A DNA stretch of 64,000 bases from Hygrophila difformis (GCA_030278955.1 JAOANR010000011.1:44317417-44381416); one strand, 5' to 3'; positions 33,371 to 45,535 are shown, counted from the first letter of the stretch. The notes: generated by a model not told the origin, from the letters alone. Numbers and translations: made by a program.

Positions 33371-33960
33371 GGGAATAAAAAAAATACAAAAGTCTAAAAT
33401 AAATAAATAATATATGAAAAAATTGAAGTTTCAAATTTCAAATTTTTTTAAAACTGATATAGTGTGAATTCCATATAAATTAAGAAATCATATCCTTTTA
33501 AAACTAAAAATTGGGTAAATTAAAGATTGTGGGATAAAATAATGCAAAAATCTAAAATAAATAAAAAAAATTAATTCAAATTTTGAAATTTGAAATCTTT
33601 TAAAAGCTAATAATTGTAGAAATTTCATATAAATTAAAAAATTTATATCTTTTAAAAACTAAAAATTGGGTAAAAATAAAAATTGTTGTAATAAAAATGC
33701 AAAAATCTAAAATAAATAAATAAAAAACCAAAATCTAATATAAATAAATGCAAATATACAAAATTATAAATTTCAAATCTTTTATAATTGGGAATTGTGG
33801 GAATTCCATATAAATTGATAATTTCATATCTTTTAAAAAAATGAAAGTTAGGATTTCCATATCCAAATCAATATATATTTTAACATAAATAAATAGTAAA
33901 TACATAACAAATGCAAAAATCAAAATTTAATTAAAAAAATGCAAAAATCTATAAAAATTG
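33371..33960. repeat. AT-rich tandem repeat, unit about 155 bp, about 3.5 copies
   Basis: Units begin near 33371, 33531 and 33685, each with GCAAAAATCTAAAATAAATAAA, a TTTCATATAAATT block and CTAAAAATTGGGTAAA, with drift between units. It lies inside Helitron 1 near its 5' end; such arrays are common in Helitrons. The frame at 33735-33923 is a by-product. Confidence 0.65.
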
Positions 33961-34031
33961 GAAATTTAGAATGGAGACACCACGTTAAATGTTGACTTGG
34001 TTGACCACTAATGGTATTAATAATATATAGA

Positions 34032-34750
34032 TAGTAGTAGCATATAGAGTATCTAATCTAATAAGTAAAATTTTGAAATATGTTATCTGCTCTAATATGA
34101 CTGAAAATTAGATATTATTCAAAATATACTCAATAATATGCTACCTGTTGCCAAGCAAACAAATAAGTCAGTTAGACATGTTGAATTAAACAATATAGTA
34201 TATCATATCAACTAAATATTCTTGCAAACAACCATATTAATACATCATTGTTTAGATGTTTAGATTTCTTATATATTCCCTCAGTGTTTTTTTTTTTCTC
34301 CCTCCATCAACTCTTTTGTTACTGTTTACATACTTTGATTTAAAATTTCTTTATTTATACAAGTTAAAATATAGTCAAGTGTATTTACCAAAAAATTATA
34401 GCCAATTATGATCTTATTAGATTCATCGAATACTATACTTATAAAATTTTAAAAGAAAAAATAAAAAGATTAGATAATATACACACGTGGGAATTCACCA
34501 TATATTTTTCAAAATATATATTCTATAAAATCTTAATACCTCTTAAAATAGATATAGATATAATCATGGAAACAATCATACTAGTATATCTTTTCCCAAA
34601 TTCCTAATGAAAAACAAATTCTCTATCTACATATATCATCATGATTCAATTCCCACTATAAAAACCCTAATCCCCCTCCCATCAAAATCATATTGTTTTT
34701 TTATTATTCCTTTCGTCATCCCCCAAACCCTAATAACAACAATCCCTTCA
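34032..34750 (+). promoter_or_regulatory. Upstream region of SKP1-like gene, copy 1
   Basis: Contains a degraded Stowaway-like stretch (about 34290-34440). The homology block shared with copy 2 begins at about 34441. A TATA box (CACTATAAAAACCC) lies near 34654, about 95 bases before the ATG. The DNA between about 34441 and 34622 is matched at 37518-37720 upstream of the Helitron in the second copy. Confidence 0.7.
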
Positions 34751-35284
34751 ATGGCCGATCAGATCCCCACCGCAGCACAAGGCAACTCCCAATCTACAAT
34801 CACCCTATCATGTTGTGACGGCAGGATTTTCACAATCCCCATTGCCGCCGCAGTGCAGGCCAAGACGCTCAGGAACCTGGTGGAAAGCGGCTTCCACAGC
34901 AGCGTCCTCCCTCTCATAGAAGGTGCAACTTTCGCCAAGATCGTCACGTACCTCAACAAACAAATGGAGGAAGGCCTGTCCGACAAGTTCAAGGAGGAGT
35001 TCTTCGACGGGCTGCACTTTTGGGTTCTTCGAGACATCCTCCTCGCTGCAAATTTCTTAGACATTCAAGATTTGATCGATCTGACTTGTAAGAAGATAGC
35101 GAGCATAATGGTGAACAAAAGTCCGGAATGGGTGAGGAACGCGTTCATGATTGTCAACGATTTCGAGCCCGAGGAAGAGGCGGAGCTTAGGAACCAACAT
35201 TATTGGACATTCGAGGACGTGGATGGAGACGATGGGGAGGACTATTTTACTGAAGAAACTTTGAAGAAGATGAGCCTCGAGTAA
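34751..35284 (+). CDS. SKP1-like protein (SCF ubiquitin ligase adaptor), copy 1
   Basis: 177 residues, single exon. SKP1 proteins link the CUL1 scaffold to F-box proteins in SCF E3 ligases. The N-terminal BTB/POZ-type fold is seen as ITLSCCDGRIFTIP (near 17-30), where typical SKP1s read ITLKSSDGE.F.V. The C-terminal F-box-binding helices include ILLAANFLDIQDLIDLTC (near 97-115), the NKSPEWVRNAF segment and ND.EPEEEAELR, then WTFE in place of the usual WAFE. The start is the ATG after a leader whose TATA box lies about 95 bases upstream; an upstream in-frame ATG at 34607 precedes the TATA box and is not used. The N-terminal half is divergent from housekeeping SKP1, as often in expanded plant ASK families. 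It has a tandem paralogue at 50019. Confidence 0.92.
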   Translation: MADQIPTAAQGNSQSTITLSCCDGRIFTIPIAAAVQAKTLRNLVESGFHSSVLPLIEGATFAKIVTYLNKQMEEGLSDKFKEEFFDGLHFWVLRDILLAANFLDIQDLIDLTCKKIASIMVNKSPEWVRNAFMIVNDFEPEEEAELRNQHYWTFEDVDGDDGEDYFTEETLKKMSLE

Positions 35285-36184
35285 ATTTTAGTACTGGATT
35301 CTTTTTGGTAACGACGATTACCTTCACTTGATACTTTGATTAGGGTATAGGTTATTAAAAAAACTATATATTTTTTGCTTAGGAAGACTTGTGGCCATTC
35401 TTTAATTACGTTTTTAAATTGGTTCAAAGAAGATATCTTTTTTCCCTTTTGAATTTTTTGTAGTGTGGAATTTGCAATCCGATTAGGGTACAATCCTTTT
35501 AATAGTATGACATCTGTGAATGACCATGGATTCGGGTTAGAATCGAAAACCGAGTTAGGCCCGAAGCGGACCCAGAACTGATTAGTTGACATCTCTAAGA
35601 AATGGCATTGTGGCCGGATCAAACCCAAACCGAAACTGAGCATCAGATTGGGTCTTGGGTCTTGATGTAGGAATGGCACTGGGCTAGTTTTGGGACGGGG
35701 AGTCCGTTCCCTGCTGGGGACTTTTTCGGGGATCCCCATCGGAGACCTTATCAGCGACACCCTTACAAGCCAACTTTTTTATTTTTCCCGGTAATTGGAA
35801 TGATCGAAACCATATTATTCTAGGCAACTTTCTATATAAATCATTTATCAAACACACATATATAAAATATTTAACAATAAACCATAATCAACATCAAAAT
35901 TTAATAATAGTTTCCAATATACTATAATGAACCCACCAAACTAATGGTCTATGGTAAATTTTTTTTAATTTGCAAAGCCAAAGGTCAGAGAAAGAGGTTG
36001 TGGGAGCTCATGCCAAGATTTGGGACGTCGGGTGGGGAATAATATGTAAAATATATCGGGGACGTGCCGGTTAATTAACCACTAAAACAACTCCTTATCA
36101 TTTTTGTAATTATTTTAGAATGGATTATGTAAAATTTATAAAATATTAATTATAATATATTAAAAAATAAATAAATAGGACCAA
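35285..36184. other. 3' flank of SKP1-like copy 1
   Basis: No gene. Colinear with about 50553-51535 of copy 2. The frame at 35242-35760 on the minus strand has a counterpart at 50718-51113, but is not known to be a protein and has drifted with indels. Confidence 0.55.
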
Positions 36185-36335
36185 CAACAGTTGGCTTGAG
36201 TGGATGGGGGCTCTAGTCGCCTAAGCAAGGTCTCGGGTTCGAGCCTTGTGTATGCAAAAAAACTGCTTTGGGAGATGCGCCCTTAATTGCCCTTGCAGAT
36301 CCTCGAGAGATTAGTCTTGGGTCCAATGTGGCATA
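36185..36335 (+). mobile_element. tRNA-derived SINE, family A, copy 2 (3' truncated)
   Basis: A box TTGGCTTGAGTGGATGG and B box GGTCTCGGGTTCGAGCC, then the family body, stopping at about GTCCAATGTGGC with no A-tail. No target duplication was seen. It stands where copy 2 of the SKP1 unit (about 51540-51770) has other sequence. Confidence 0.8.
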
Positions 36336-37729
36336 TGGTCTGCTCCCGTCAATTTGATCCCATTTGTATATATTGATTGGTATTTAATTTTTATTTCTTT
36401 CCATCGTTAATTGAGTTTAATTTTTATATATCGTGCAGGTATTTATAGTTGTATTGCATTTTTTTCATCATCTATTTTATATTTAAAAAGAATTATTTAA
36501 GTGTCGAAAAAACGTTACTGAACCCAGGAAGACAGAACTATAGGCCATTAGATATCTCACCAAATACCAAGATTTTAATACTCTAATCTATGTGGATTTC
36601 CAATTTTATGAGGGCTAATTAGAAGAAAACCAATCAATACATGAAAATTGAATATTATGTAAAACAAATAAATTGAAGAATCGGGGATTTCCCACACCCG
36701 TTATATAAAAAATATAAAATATTCTTTTGTCTCATTCATTCTGTCGCAAAATTTTTGGACACGTAATATAATGCACTTGTTTAACTGTTAATATCTCCAA
36801 ATGTGAATAAGTAGAAATTATATAAAATACTATCTTTCTTTTTAATAAGTGCTCCATTTCTGCGTTTCACTCAATTCAATACACGTATTTAAATTATAAT
36901 AACTCAAATTGTATACAAATAAAACTTATAGAAAATTGATATTCTAGAACTACGTTATTAGACGAATCCAACAAGATATTCACCTGACTATGTTTTATCT
37001 TGTCTAACTATGTCAAAAAAAATTAATCAAAGTTACTCAATAAATAGTAAACACTATACAAATTGTGCAATTCTATCAAAACGGATGAAGTATATATTCG
37101 CCAGTTTTAAATAATCTACATTTTGTTTTTAACATCCTGATAATGATAAGGGCAATTTTAGTCCTGTGGTTAGTGACATGAAATTATCAAGCAATTTATT
37201 ACTTTTAGAAATGTTATGGAAAATGAATGTTGGACGTTATTAGAATTTTTTTTTCATTTTTTTTAAATTATTTTTTCATTTTTATTACTTTTACGCATGT
37301 ATAAATTATTTTCTGTAGAAGAGCCAGAGCAAGAAAACAAATAGGAAAACTTTGATATTCCTTCAACCTTGACAATTAAACGTCGGTTTTACAGTCAGAA
37401 CTTTCATTGCTTTAATCTTGATCAATTTCTTATTCATTGCTTCGATTATCAACTATTTTACCTTATACATTTTCTTTCATTCAACGATGACAATTTATTC
37501 TTTTATTGAATATCTAAATAAAATTTTAAAAGAAAAAATAAAAAGATTAAATAATATACACACGTGGGAATTCACCATATATTTTTCAAAATATATACTC
37601 TATAAAATCTTAATACCTCTTCTCTTAAAATAGATATAATCATGGAAAGAATCATACTAGTATATCTTTCCCCAAATTCCTAATGAAAAACGAATTCTCT
37701 ATCTATCTATCTATCTATCTATATATATA
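36336..37729. other. Intergenic region and promoter part of SKP1 copy 2 left of Helitron 2
   Basis: AT-rich, no gene. 36830-37095 looks like a degraded Stowaway-type MITE (similar internal blocks at 39950-40050 and 52310-52430). From 37518 it is the duplicated SKP1 upstream region, ending in a CTAT/TA microsatellite (about 37698-37729) where Helitron 2 inserted. Confidence 0.6.
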
Positions 37730-37839
37730 CTAGTTGAAAAGCTGTGCAAATGCACAGCGTACTTAGGACGTACAACTGCCCATGGAGAAAGAAGAAACAA
37801 TCGACATATTAATAATATATTCTCTAACATAATACATTG

Positions 37840-39230
37840 CTATTTCTTTGGGCACTTTGATGTTCGGCTGCATCAGGAGTTGATGCTGTTGCAGTAGAAG
37901 TGCCCTCACCAGAGGCAGAATCCACATTCATCTCGGCACCTGATGTAGAAACCTGAGGATCGGGTTGCTGGGAAGGAGATTCCACAGGGCGATCAGATGT
38001 GTACGATCTCTTCTCAGCATTGTCAATGACAACATCCAATAAAATTAACAGCTGCACCAAATAAAATCAAGGTTACATGATTGGTAGGCAAGCCTAAATG
38101 GCAATAGCAACTATCAAGTTATTACAGAAGAATAACCTGCTCCAGATGAGCAATGCTTCTCAAATACAGTGATTGATTCAAGAGGCTTAGCAGCAATGTG
38201 AGAGATGCCTCTCCTTCCTGGCATTCCTGTTTCTCTGACATGCTCTCATCGTGAACCATTACACTTTTACCTCTTTTCTCATCAGAGTATGGTGACTCCC
38301 TAAGGATCATCTGTGGTAACTTGAACTCTAAGCAATAACTTTGCAACCAAAGGATAATTGCGAGCCAAGTAAGTGAGAGTTTCAAGGGCTCTTCTGGACA
38401 CCAACGGTGGGACACCTGTACAAAAACACAAAAGTCAAAAGACACAATATCTTTCCAAACAGAAACGCATAAGAAATGTTGAGGGGGAAAATAAAAAAAT
38501 AAAATAGAATTTAAACCTGCCGTGAAGTATGACATATGAGTTAAATTGAGCTGTGATAAATAAAGCACACATTCCTAATTAAACACGTTTAGCAAACTGG
38601 CCCAAGCTGTTATGCAGGAAGGGAAATAGCAAATAATTTAAAATTGGAAAAGATTATTACCATCAACACATTGAGGTTGGTAATACATCACATGGCTTTT
38701 GCAAGCATGAAGCCTGTACAGAGCTTCTGCAGTATTCATATCGCTGGGAGGTCTTTTTATATCCCACATCAACAAGGCCATTAAAATTTTTAACAAATCA
38801 ATTCTGGTTTCAGCATGAGCACAGAGGTTTAAGAGAAGTTTCTATTCACTCTTATAAAGTGGCTGCCAAAAATGAAACCAATTAGGTCATAGTGTCAAAG
38901 AACCTGGTGATTAACGTTAGAACAGGCCATAGCAATACCTGAACTACACGAAGCAACCGGATTAATGCTCTCAAACCTTCTGTGTCAACCAAAGGTGAGC
39001 CCTCAGCCTCAACAGGCTTAACACCAATAGACCGAAGAGAAAGAACACCGCCAACTTTGTAGAGGCATCATCTCCTCTCCTAGAAGACTCCCCCCGGTGG
39101 TTTCGGGGATATAAACCAAATAAACTCTGGTTATACCTACGTTCAAACCTTTCACGCAACATGTTTGCTTCGGCAACAAGAGCAGGTGTCAAATTTGCAA
39201 GAATAGCATCAGAGGAAGTAAGAAGAACCT
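37840..39230 (-). pseudogene. UPL1/2: Captured fragment of UPL1/UPL2-type HECT E3 ubiquitin ligase
   Basis: Exon-like pieces in gene order from right to left: ALVAEANMLRERF and GLYPRNHRGESSRRGDD (about 39195-39070); a DTEGLRALIRLLRVVQ-like piece (about 38985-38940); LLLNLCAHAETR and ALYRLHACKSHVMYYQPQ (38860-38660); FKLPQMIL..RGKSVMVHDE and ASLTLLLSLLNQSLYLRSIA (38400-38150); QLLILLDVVIDNAEKRSYTS (38050-37990). These match the segment upstream of the HECT domain in UPL1/2. The catalytic HECT domain is absent and there are frameshifts (after RGDD, and in the LSHRWCPEE exon). A captured, non-functional piece with introns kept. Confidence 0.85.
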
Positions 39231-39647
39231 AGAACGCAAACAAAGGAAAAAAAAAAAAAAACAGACTTAATATAACTGTTCAAGTAACCATTAAATAACT
39301 ATTTTATCCAAAAAACAAAATGAAAACAGATGTCCAAAAGGGTAATGGTAATACACCACCCTTCAAGAAATGAAACCATAAATCATAAATGAAAAAACCA
39401 CCCTTCCCAAGCTATCATAAAAGAATCTATCTCATAATGAAATCTAATGAACATTCCAGATATTTACCAAGAGATACAAACTCTAAGCTATATTAGTTTG
39501 GTAAAAGCTAAACCATATATAAATCAAAGTAAAGAATGAAATCAAACTTTAACAAATCTAAACCATATATATAAATCAAAACACCAACTTCAATGCTACT
39601 TGTAAACATGTTTCACTTTAACAAAAATCATTTGCAGGAAAAGTTAC

Positions 39648-39790
39648 CTGGGCTAATGGTTTAGTCGGAATAAATTCGATCATGCCCTCATCATGTCTAG
39701 TTGCTAACACTGTGTAAGGTGTTAAATGCAAGTCAAGGTTCTCCAACTTGATCAATCTATTAATGACATCATTTGTATAACCTAGTTTCA
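39648..39790 (-). pseudogene. VPS34: Captured exon of phosphatidylinositol 3-kinase VPS34
   Basis: Minus-strand reading gives KLENLDLHLTPYTVLATRHD and EGMIEFIPTKPLAQ, matching the plant VPS34 kinase-domain segment ENLDLHLTPY.VLAT..DEGM.EFIP...LAQ. The preceding QMMSLI piece is one base out of frame. Only this one exon is recognisable; the catalytic loop is absent. Confidence 0.8.
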
Positions 39791-40954
39791 GATGGGGATG
39801 TTATGCAAAATGATATTAAAAGATTAAATAAAGCAATGAATCAATCCACAGCATACCAAGTGCAGATTTTGACTCCTCAAATCGTCCAGAAAAGCTGCAT
39901 CAAATAACATAAAATGGAGCAAAATTATAAAATGTGATATTATAAAACTACGTTATTACACGGATCCAACAAGATTTCAGTTAACTATTTTCAATGAATA
40001 ATAAACACTATGCAAATGGTGCAATTATATCAAAATGGAGAAAGTAGATTTTAGGCTTATTCACTTTGAATTAACTAACTAAATTTTATCCCATGAGATT
40101 AAATCAATCCCACATAATTCAAAGAGTTTTAGTTCATTACTTAAAAATCATCAAAGGGTCAGAATCCATCCAAGTGAACATGTGATTAGCCTTAGCCTTG
40201 ATAAAATAATTTATCAATGCTAATCACCCCAGTGAATAAAGGCCCAGGTGAAAAAGGGCTTACAGTAGAATTTCAAGTACTCTATCATATCGCCTTAGTC
40301 CTCATAATTAAAAGCATGTAAGAACAAATAAAATATAAATCATGCTCCTCCACATGGTAACATGTCAAAAATTTGAAAGAAGTGGACATGTTATGTCGTG
40401 CACCTTGTATGATGCATTACAAGTGCCAATTTAGTAATTATGGCAAAAAGATACCATACAACCACACATGAGAGTTCCCAGACTGTCCCTTTTCCTTCCT
40501 CATTCCACATGCTATGCATTCCAGCGTCACCAAAAGGAACAACCTTAAAGTCAGGGAACTATACCATTTACATGCACTGTATATTGGATCAGATCGGATC
40601 ATATCATCATCGATCTTCATACCGTCACCTGAAAACAATGTACATAAAGAGGCCATGATTTTGATATCGAAGCTGCAGTAAAGAGCAAACACTGTCTTTC
40701 CAAAATTAAGGAAATATAAGATACATTTGTTTAAATTCCATGGTGAAACTTTTTAGTTTCTATTTCTGTAGATTTTAGGGCAACTGCTGAAGGAATTGCA
40801 ATGAGAGATTCAAGATGTAAAGCAATGAAGCCAATGCAGATTTTAGCTTGATCATAGGCAATCTCCAATCTTGCTTAGAACCGAAAGTAAATTAGTGAGC
40901 AAAAATTGAAACATTGCATGCTAGTTATTGAAGGCGTGAAGGCTTGTTTTATAA
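39791..40954 (-). other. Helitron 2 segment with unidentified exon-like sequence
   Basis: Mostly AT-rich. At 40440-40690 the minus strand has a moderately conserved-looking piece (FKVVPFGDAGMHSMWNEEGK in one frame) bounded by plausible splice sites, which I cannot name. 39950-40050 resembles the Stowaway-like blocks elsewhere. Confidence 0.4.
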
Positions 40955-43580
40955 TACCTTCTCCTTCAATTTGTAGGTTGCGTCGAGTTTCTTCATGTAT
41001 TCATCTGTCATTTTCTGTATGGAAAGAAAAAAAGGAAAAGAAAAATCTAACCAAGTAGCTAGCAGCAGAAAATATGCTGGGAGAATAAAGCCAAAAAGTT
41101 ACAAGGGTCATGACAGTGAGGAAGCAATCTAGTGATTTACTTATTTCTAACTCCAAAAAATTGAATGTTTCAGCGGAAGAATGACAAAACATTTCATAAA
41201 CATATATAATGAGATCTCAAAATAATTTAACATAAATTCATTTCAAACTTCAGAGCCAAATTTCATTTCAAACTTCAAAGCCACTTTATCTGTAGAGGCA
41301 CGCTCCTAAGTCGCCGCGTATCCATTATCTTGATTCTTGGTATGTTTTGTAATATCATAAAACCGGTTAGATATGGAAGTAGAATTTCTGAGTTCCATAG
41401 TTCTCTTTTGGTTTATCCATTGAAATAAAATAGACATACACAACATATTTGGCCCTCATACTGGACAGATTAGAAGGTTCACATCCTTGGGATAGGTCAA
41501 AAAAGCTGGGGGCAAAGGGCATAGATACTTGGCTATTTTTAGTGAACTTTGACCTGGTATGATCGTGTTGGGTTGGAAAAGGCCAATTTCTTGCACTATA
41601 ACGTATAGGCTAACAGTTTATAATGTATCCTTGTACCTGCAAATCACTTGATAGATCCTTGACATTGTCCTCCGAGAGTTTTTTCTCCTGCAAAAAGTGA
41701 TGTAGATTAGAGACAAGGACATGAGACGGAAAATATAGGGGAAACAAGATTACAAGAAACATTAAATAAGAATAGTTTGTACACCTTTTCGAGTTTTTCA
41801 TATGATTTAATGGCATCTCTTCTTGTATTCCTTATAGCAACCTAGAAAAGAGAAAGGAAAGAGGGGGTGATGTAAGGAATTCGTATTAATTAAAGCACAA
41901 ACGATGAAACAATGGAAAAGGCTGTATTGATATTAAACCAGCAATGCACTTGAGTAAATCAATCATTTAACCTGAGGAGTTTACCTTGCCTTCTTCAGCC
42001 TGCTTGGCCACAATCTTTGACAATTCCTTCAGTATAAAAAAGAACAAATAAGAGACTATAAGTTCAGGTTTGAGGTATGTTGGCAAAGATTCAACCAGAC
42101 AATACACATAGTATTTAGCATAAGCTGATTAGCTTAGATACTTATCAAAAGATCACACAACAATACCTTTCTCCTTTCAGATGTCAGTTGTGGAAGTGTC
42201 AACCTAATAACATCTCCATCATTATTTGGAGTCAAACCAAGATCAGAGCTATCAATGGCTTTCTCTATAGCCTTCAAGCTGAAAGCCACCGGCAACCCCG
42301 ATGCAAATGAGCCAGACAAAAACATAGCATGTTACTGCCAGTCAAATGGAACCAACAATAACAAGTAGATTCGCTTGTTGACACCAAGCCACCAACTATT
42401 TCCATGAATAGAAGGAATGCAAAAGAACCTTATATTATGTTCCAAAGTCTACGAAAGAAAAGAAATTCAAATAAGTATAATGCAACCATTTGGGAAGCTG
42501 GTTTGAACTAACAACCATTTTGAAGCATAAAAAAACCTTTTTACCCAACTCCAAAGATAGTCGCAGAGTTTCCCGTGTATACAAAAGATAGTAAAGCAGT
42601 TTCACAGGCTTTCTAGTTTCGTGATTTGTCTCAGAGGGTCAGGACAATAAACTACACTAACCTTGACTTGTCGTGGGGCTGCACCAAGAGTGAATTAGCA
42701 TCCGGAGTACTGATTTGAGCTATAGTTTTCAAGAGGGCTGGTGTTCCATAATACTCCACCTTAGAGGACATGAAAACAAAAACGACAAGGGAACCAAATT
42801 AAACTCTAAAGATTAGTCAGCAACTCAATGCACAAGAATTACAACCAGCAACTCATGGTGAAGTAATGCTATCCCCACCTCAACTTTATCTAGTATTGCT
42901 GGATTCGCACTTCCAGTTCGAACTGAATTGAAACTGGACTTCACATTTTCAATAGTCTTCTCCATTCTTTCTTTCTGAATAGCATGAGAACAAACAAAGC
43001 AATACAGCTACTTGACTATTTCAAAAAAGGAGGCAATTGACTGAACAAAAATAAAAATATAATGGGGATTCTTTCACGCATTATTTCAAATCTTACAGCA
43101 TCTTCCTCAATCAAAGACTTCTCTGCTTCAATTTCCTCAATAGTAGCACACTTAACCACTCATATTCTGATTATTGGGAAAAACACATTCAACAACATAA
43201 TATAAAAATATCACCAAAAAACAAAATTCAAAACAAACACAAAAAAGAGCAGAATCACAAGATTTTACTTCTTTTTCAGTTGCTGTCCAGAAACCACTCG
43301 GCACGCAGAATGCCCTCTTGCCGCGACCCGAAAGCGAGCGTAATTCGCAGACACACTCCAGGAACCCACATTAACCAAATCTGCTTGAAAGTCAACCTTA
43401 AATCATAAGGCCAATGACAATATAAACCCAAAAGCAATAAGATAAACCGAAGTAGCGACCTGGAAACGAATAACATCTGGGAGTACCAGAAGCCCCGCAG
43501 AGAGAGCGCATGTGAGAGGAAGGGCAACCTTGCAACCAAAGACAACAAATACAGAATTAATTTGGAAGCAAATAACAATG
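40955..43580 (-). pseudogene. RRF: Captured, nearly complete ribosome recycling factor gene (organellar type)
   Basis: RRF releases ribosomes after termination in plastids or mitochondria. Exons right to left: EEIEAEKSLIEEDA (43150-43085); ERMEKTIENVKSSFNSVRTG and SANPAILDKVEV (about 42975-42880); EYYGTPALLKTIAQISTPDA (about 42760-42660); [20 protein letters not shown] and [17 protein letters not shown] (42280-42165); KIVAKQAEEGK (about 42030-41985); VAIRNTRRDAIKSYEKLEK (41840-41785); KKLSEDNVKDLSSDLQ (41690-41640); KMTDEYMKKLDATYKLKEK (41020-40960). The last few codons were not found and the putative targeting-peptide exon (43580-43270) has drifted in frame. Exons are otherwise open, which suggests recent capture. 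It sits between Helitron ends, so I treat it as a captured copy, not the resident gene. Confidence 0.85.
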
Positions 43581-45260
43581 CATTTTCAACAAATACGCAA
43601 AGAATTGAAGAAATGGCAGAATGTTGATTCTCTGTTCTTATTCCAGAATGTCTGCGAAGGGGATGAAATCAACAGAGAGCATGTTATATAATCTTATCCG
43701 ATAATTGAATAACATTAAATGGGGCTTCCCCTGGTAACGCATTCACTGTTTGATTAATCCATAACCAATTGACATAAGTATTCAAATATTAGCATGAACT
43801 CTTCGCTCTATCCTTGTTTTAGTTCACCACACCACTTTGTTGAGGAGTTTTTGGCGCAAATAATAATCTGAAATAATCTGATTTTGTGATTTCTTCGTGT
43901 AGTTGATGATTGGTTAACTTGCTTAAGAAAAGTAATAAGCCGGCTATACATGCACAGTGAATAAATGACAGTGGTCGTTTGCTTGTAGACGGAAGCCTCA
44001 GCCAAGTAATAAATCTGGAATCGAATATAGCTACACCAACCTAGGCCAAACTTGACCATATACATCCTTTTCTGTATATCGACCATCCCACAACCATGGT
44101 ACGTCTGAAACATTGATTGTCCGCATCAAATGAGATTCAATTGTTAATTGAAAAAAAACCAGCACAAACCTCTAGGGGAATACGGTCAAGGGGGAAGTAC
44201 ATAGGGCACAGGCAATCGGACAACTTCACCATTTTGTTCTTTTTCATTTCCTTTCCAAGCCAAGCTGACAAGTTTCATTTGCCTCACTTCGGAATCCTTT
44301 GCTGATGTCAATTTATCCTGAAAATGGAAAATAAGTACTAACACCCATCCATGAATATGATTACGATTCTATCATTTGGACAAGGGACACAAATTAGAGT
44401 GCCTCAATATACAACCTGAGGGACAGGTCCATCGTCTGTGCAAGAAAAACTGCATCTGTATCTGCCAGAGGTTGGCAAAAACAGTACCCAGGCTATAATG
44501 ATTGACAGAAAGGCAATTTGATTATACCTGACAAATTATAATGAAACAAAATGGCTGCCCAATCAAAGCTAGTTCAGCATGATAACTCATAGGAACGGAT
44601 CATTATCTGAGAATTGTTTTTCTGAAGAGCTCCTCAGGCAGCTTTGCTGAGGTTCGACGATGTAAACAGTAGCCAACTGAAATAAATACAAGAGCAAAGT
44701 TCTGAACAGTGTAAAAGCACAAGCCAACTGAAATAAATACAAGAGCAAAGTTTTGAACAGTGTAAAAGCACATCGATGCAATGGTATTAAGGCAATGAGT
44801 TGAAGTATGGAATGTGGTATGGTCACTTACGCAATGTTTCGACCACTGTAACGTGTGAAAGTCTTGATATGAGGCATTGAACAGCTGCAACAATTCATAT
44901 TCCAAGTTTCAGTGCCAATTCAATGCAAAAATAGTCATGGAGTAACTTTAATTTCTGATAAGTAATAACAAGCATATACCAGCGACCAGTGTGGCTTGCC
45001 TTCCACTTTGGCCAACTTCTTCAGGAACCCTTTATCCACATTCTTCATTGGACCTGGAATGCAACTACCAGCGGTATAACCCTTCAGAATCAAGGAATCA
45101 GGAGTACAAATGCTGCAAGGTTTTTAGATGCTCCTTATCTGTCAAGCTCTCAGTATTACGCACATTTGTAAATTGATAAAAGATTCCACATAACATGCAG
45201 ATAACAAATATTCAAACTTGACTGTAAGGACTAAGAAGTGCCATTAAATAGTGGCACACT
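43581..45260 (-). other. Helitron 2 segment with unidentified captured exons and a 51-bp tandem duplication
   Basis: Minus-strand pieces that look exonic but that I cannot name: 44470-44400 (a hydrophobic stretch, then GRYRCSFSCTDDGPVPQ), 44330-44165 (KDSEVRQMKLVSLAWKGNEK in one frame), 44112-43990, and 45165-44990 (LKGYTAGSCIPGPMKNVDKG). At 44671-44772 a 51-bp unit (AGCCAACTGAAATAAATACA...) is tandemly repeated twice with one mismatch. Confidence 0.4.
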
Positions 45261-45264
45261 GAAG

Positions 45265-45535
45265 TGGTGACTGCATGAAAGAAACTGTTTCAACATCAGC
45301 ACCACTGGAAATTAATAACTGCATAAGCTTCTTGTATCCTGTACAAGACAACAAAAGCCCTCGAAACAATTTCCTAGGACAATAATGAACTCCTCAAAAC
45401 TTAATATTTCCACCAAATTTATCAAGCACACACCTTCATTTGCAGCAACATGCAATGCAGTCAGTCCCGTGTTATTACTCTCCCTCACATTAGGGCCACA
45501 TTCAATGAGATACTTTGCTGCAGGCGATTAATTTA
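45265..45535 (-). pseudogene. Captured ankyrin-repeat fragment
   Basis: Two exon pieces on the minus strand: AAKYLIECGPNVRESNNTGL and TALHVAANEG (about 45525-45435), and KKLMQLLISSGADVETVS (about 45340-45285). Together they give one and a half ankyrin repeats (TALHVAA, LL.SGADV). The parent gene cannot be told from this. Confidence 0.75.

Larger units (their letters stand above)
31123..34031 (-). mobile_element. Helitron 1 (decayed, helicase-derived)
   Basis: On the minus strand the 5' end is TCTATATATTATTAATACC (34031 leftward, host A before it). The 3' end is CTAG (31126-31123, host T after it), with a palindromic hairpin (CCGTCGAG..CTCGACGAG) about 11 bases inside. This matches the A|TC...CTRR|T rule of Helitrons. 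Inside are remnants of the Rep/helicase protein's helicase part, a partial tandem duplication, a Stowaway MITE and AT-rich tandem repeats. No intact Rep motif was found, so it is non-autonomous now. Confidence 0.85.
34441..37517. repeat. Tandem duplication unit 1 (SKP1-like gene and flanks, about 3.1 kb)
   Basis: The sequence starting ATAAAATTTTAAAAGAAAAAA at about 34441 recurs at about 37518. Unit 2 runs 37518-37729, is interrupted by the 12.1 kb Helitron, and resumes at about 49867-52300. Differences include separate SINE insertions in each unit. Confidence 0.85.

Noticed and set aside
34607..34750. N-terminal extension of SKP1 copy 1 to the ATG at 34607
   Set aside because: It would place the TATA box inside the coding region and is absent from copy 2; the SKP1 fold begins after 34751.
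40955..43580. Ribosome recycling factor as a resident functional gene
   Set aside because: It lies between Helitron ends among other gene fragments, lacks its last codons and has a frame-drifted first exon.
44671..44772. CRISPR-like or satellite repeat
   Set aside because: Only two adjacent 51-bp units with no spacers, in plant DNA; a simple tandem duplication.
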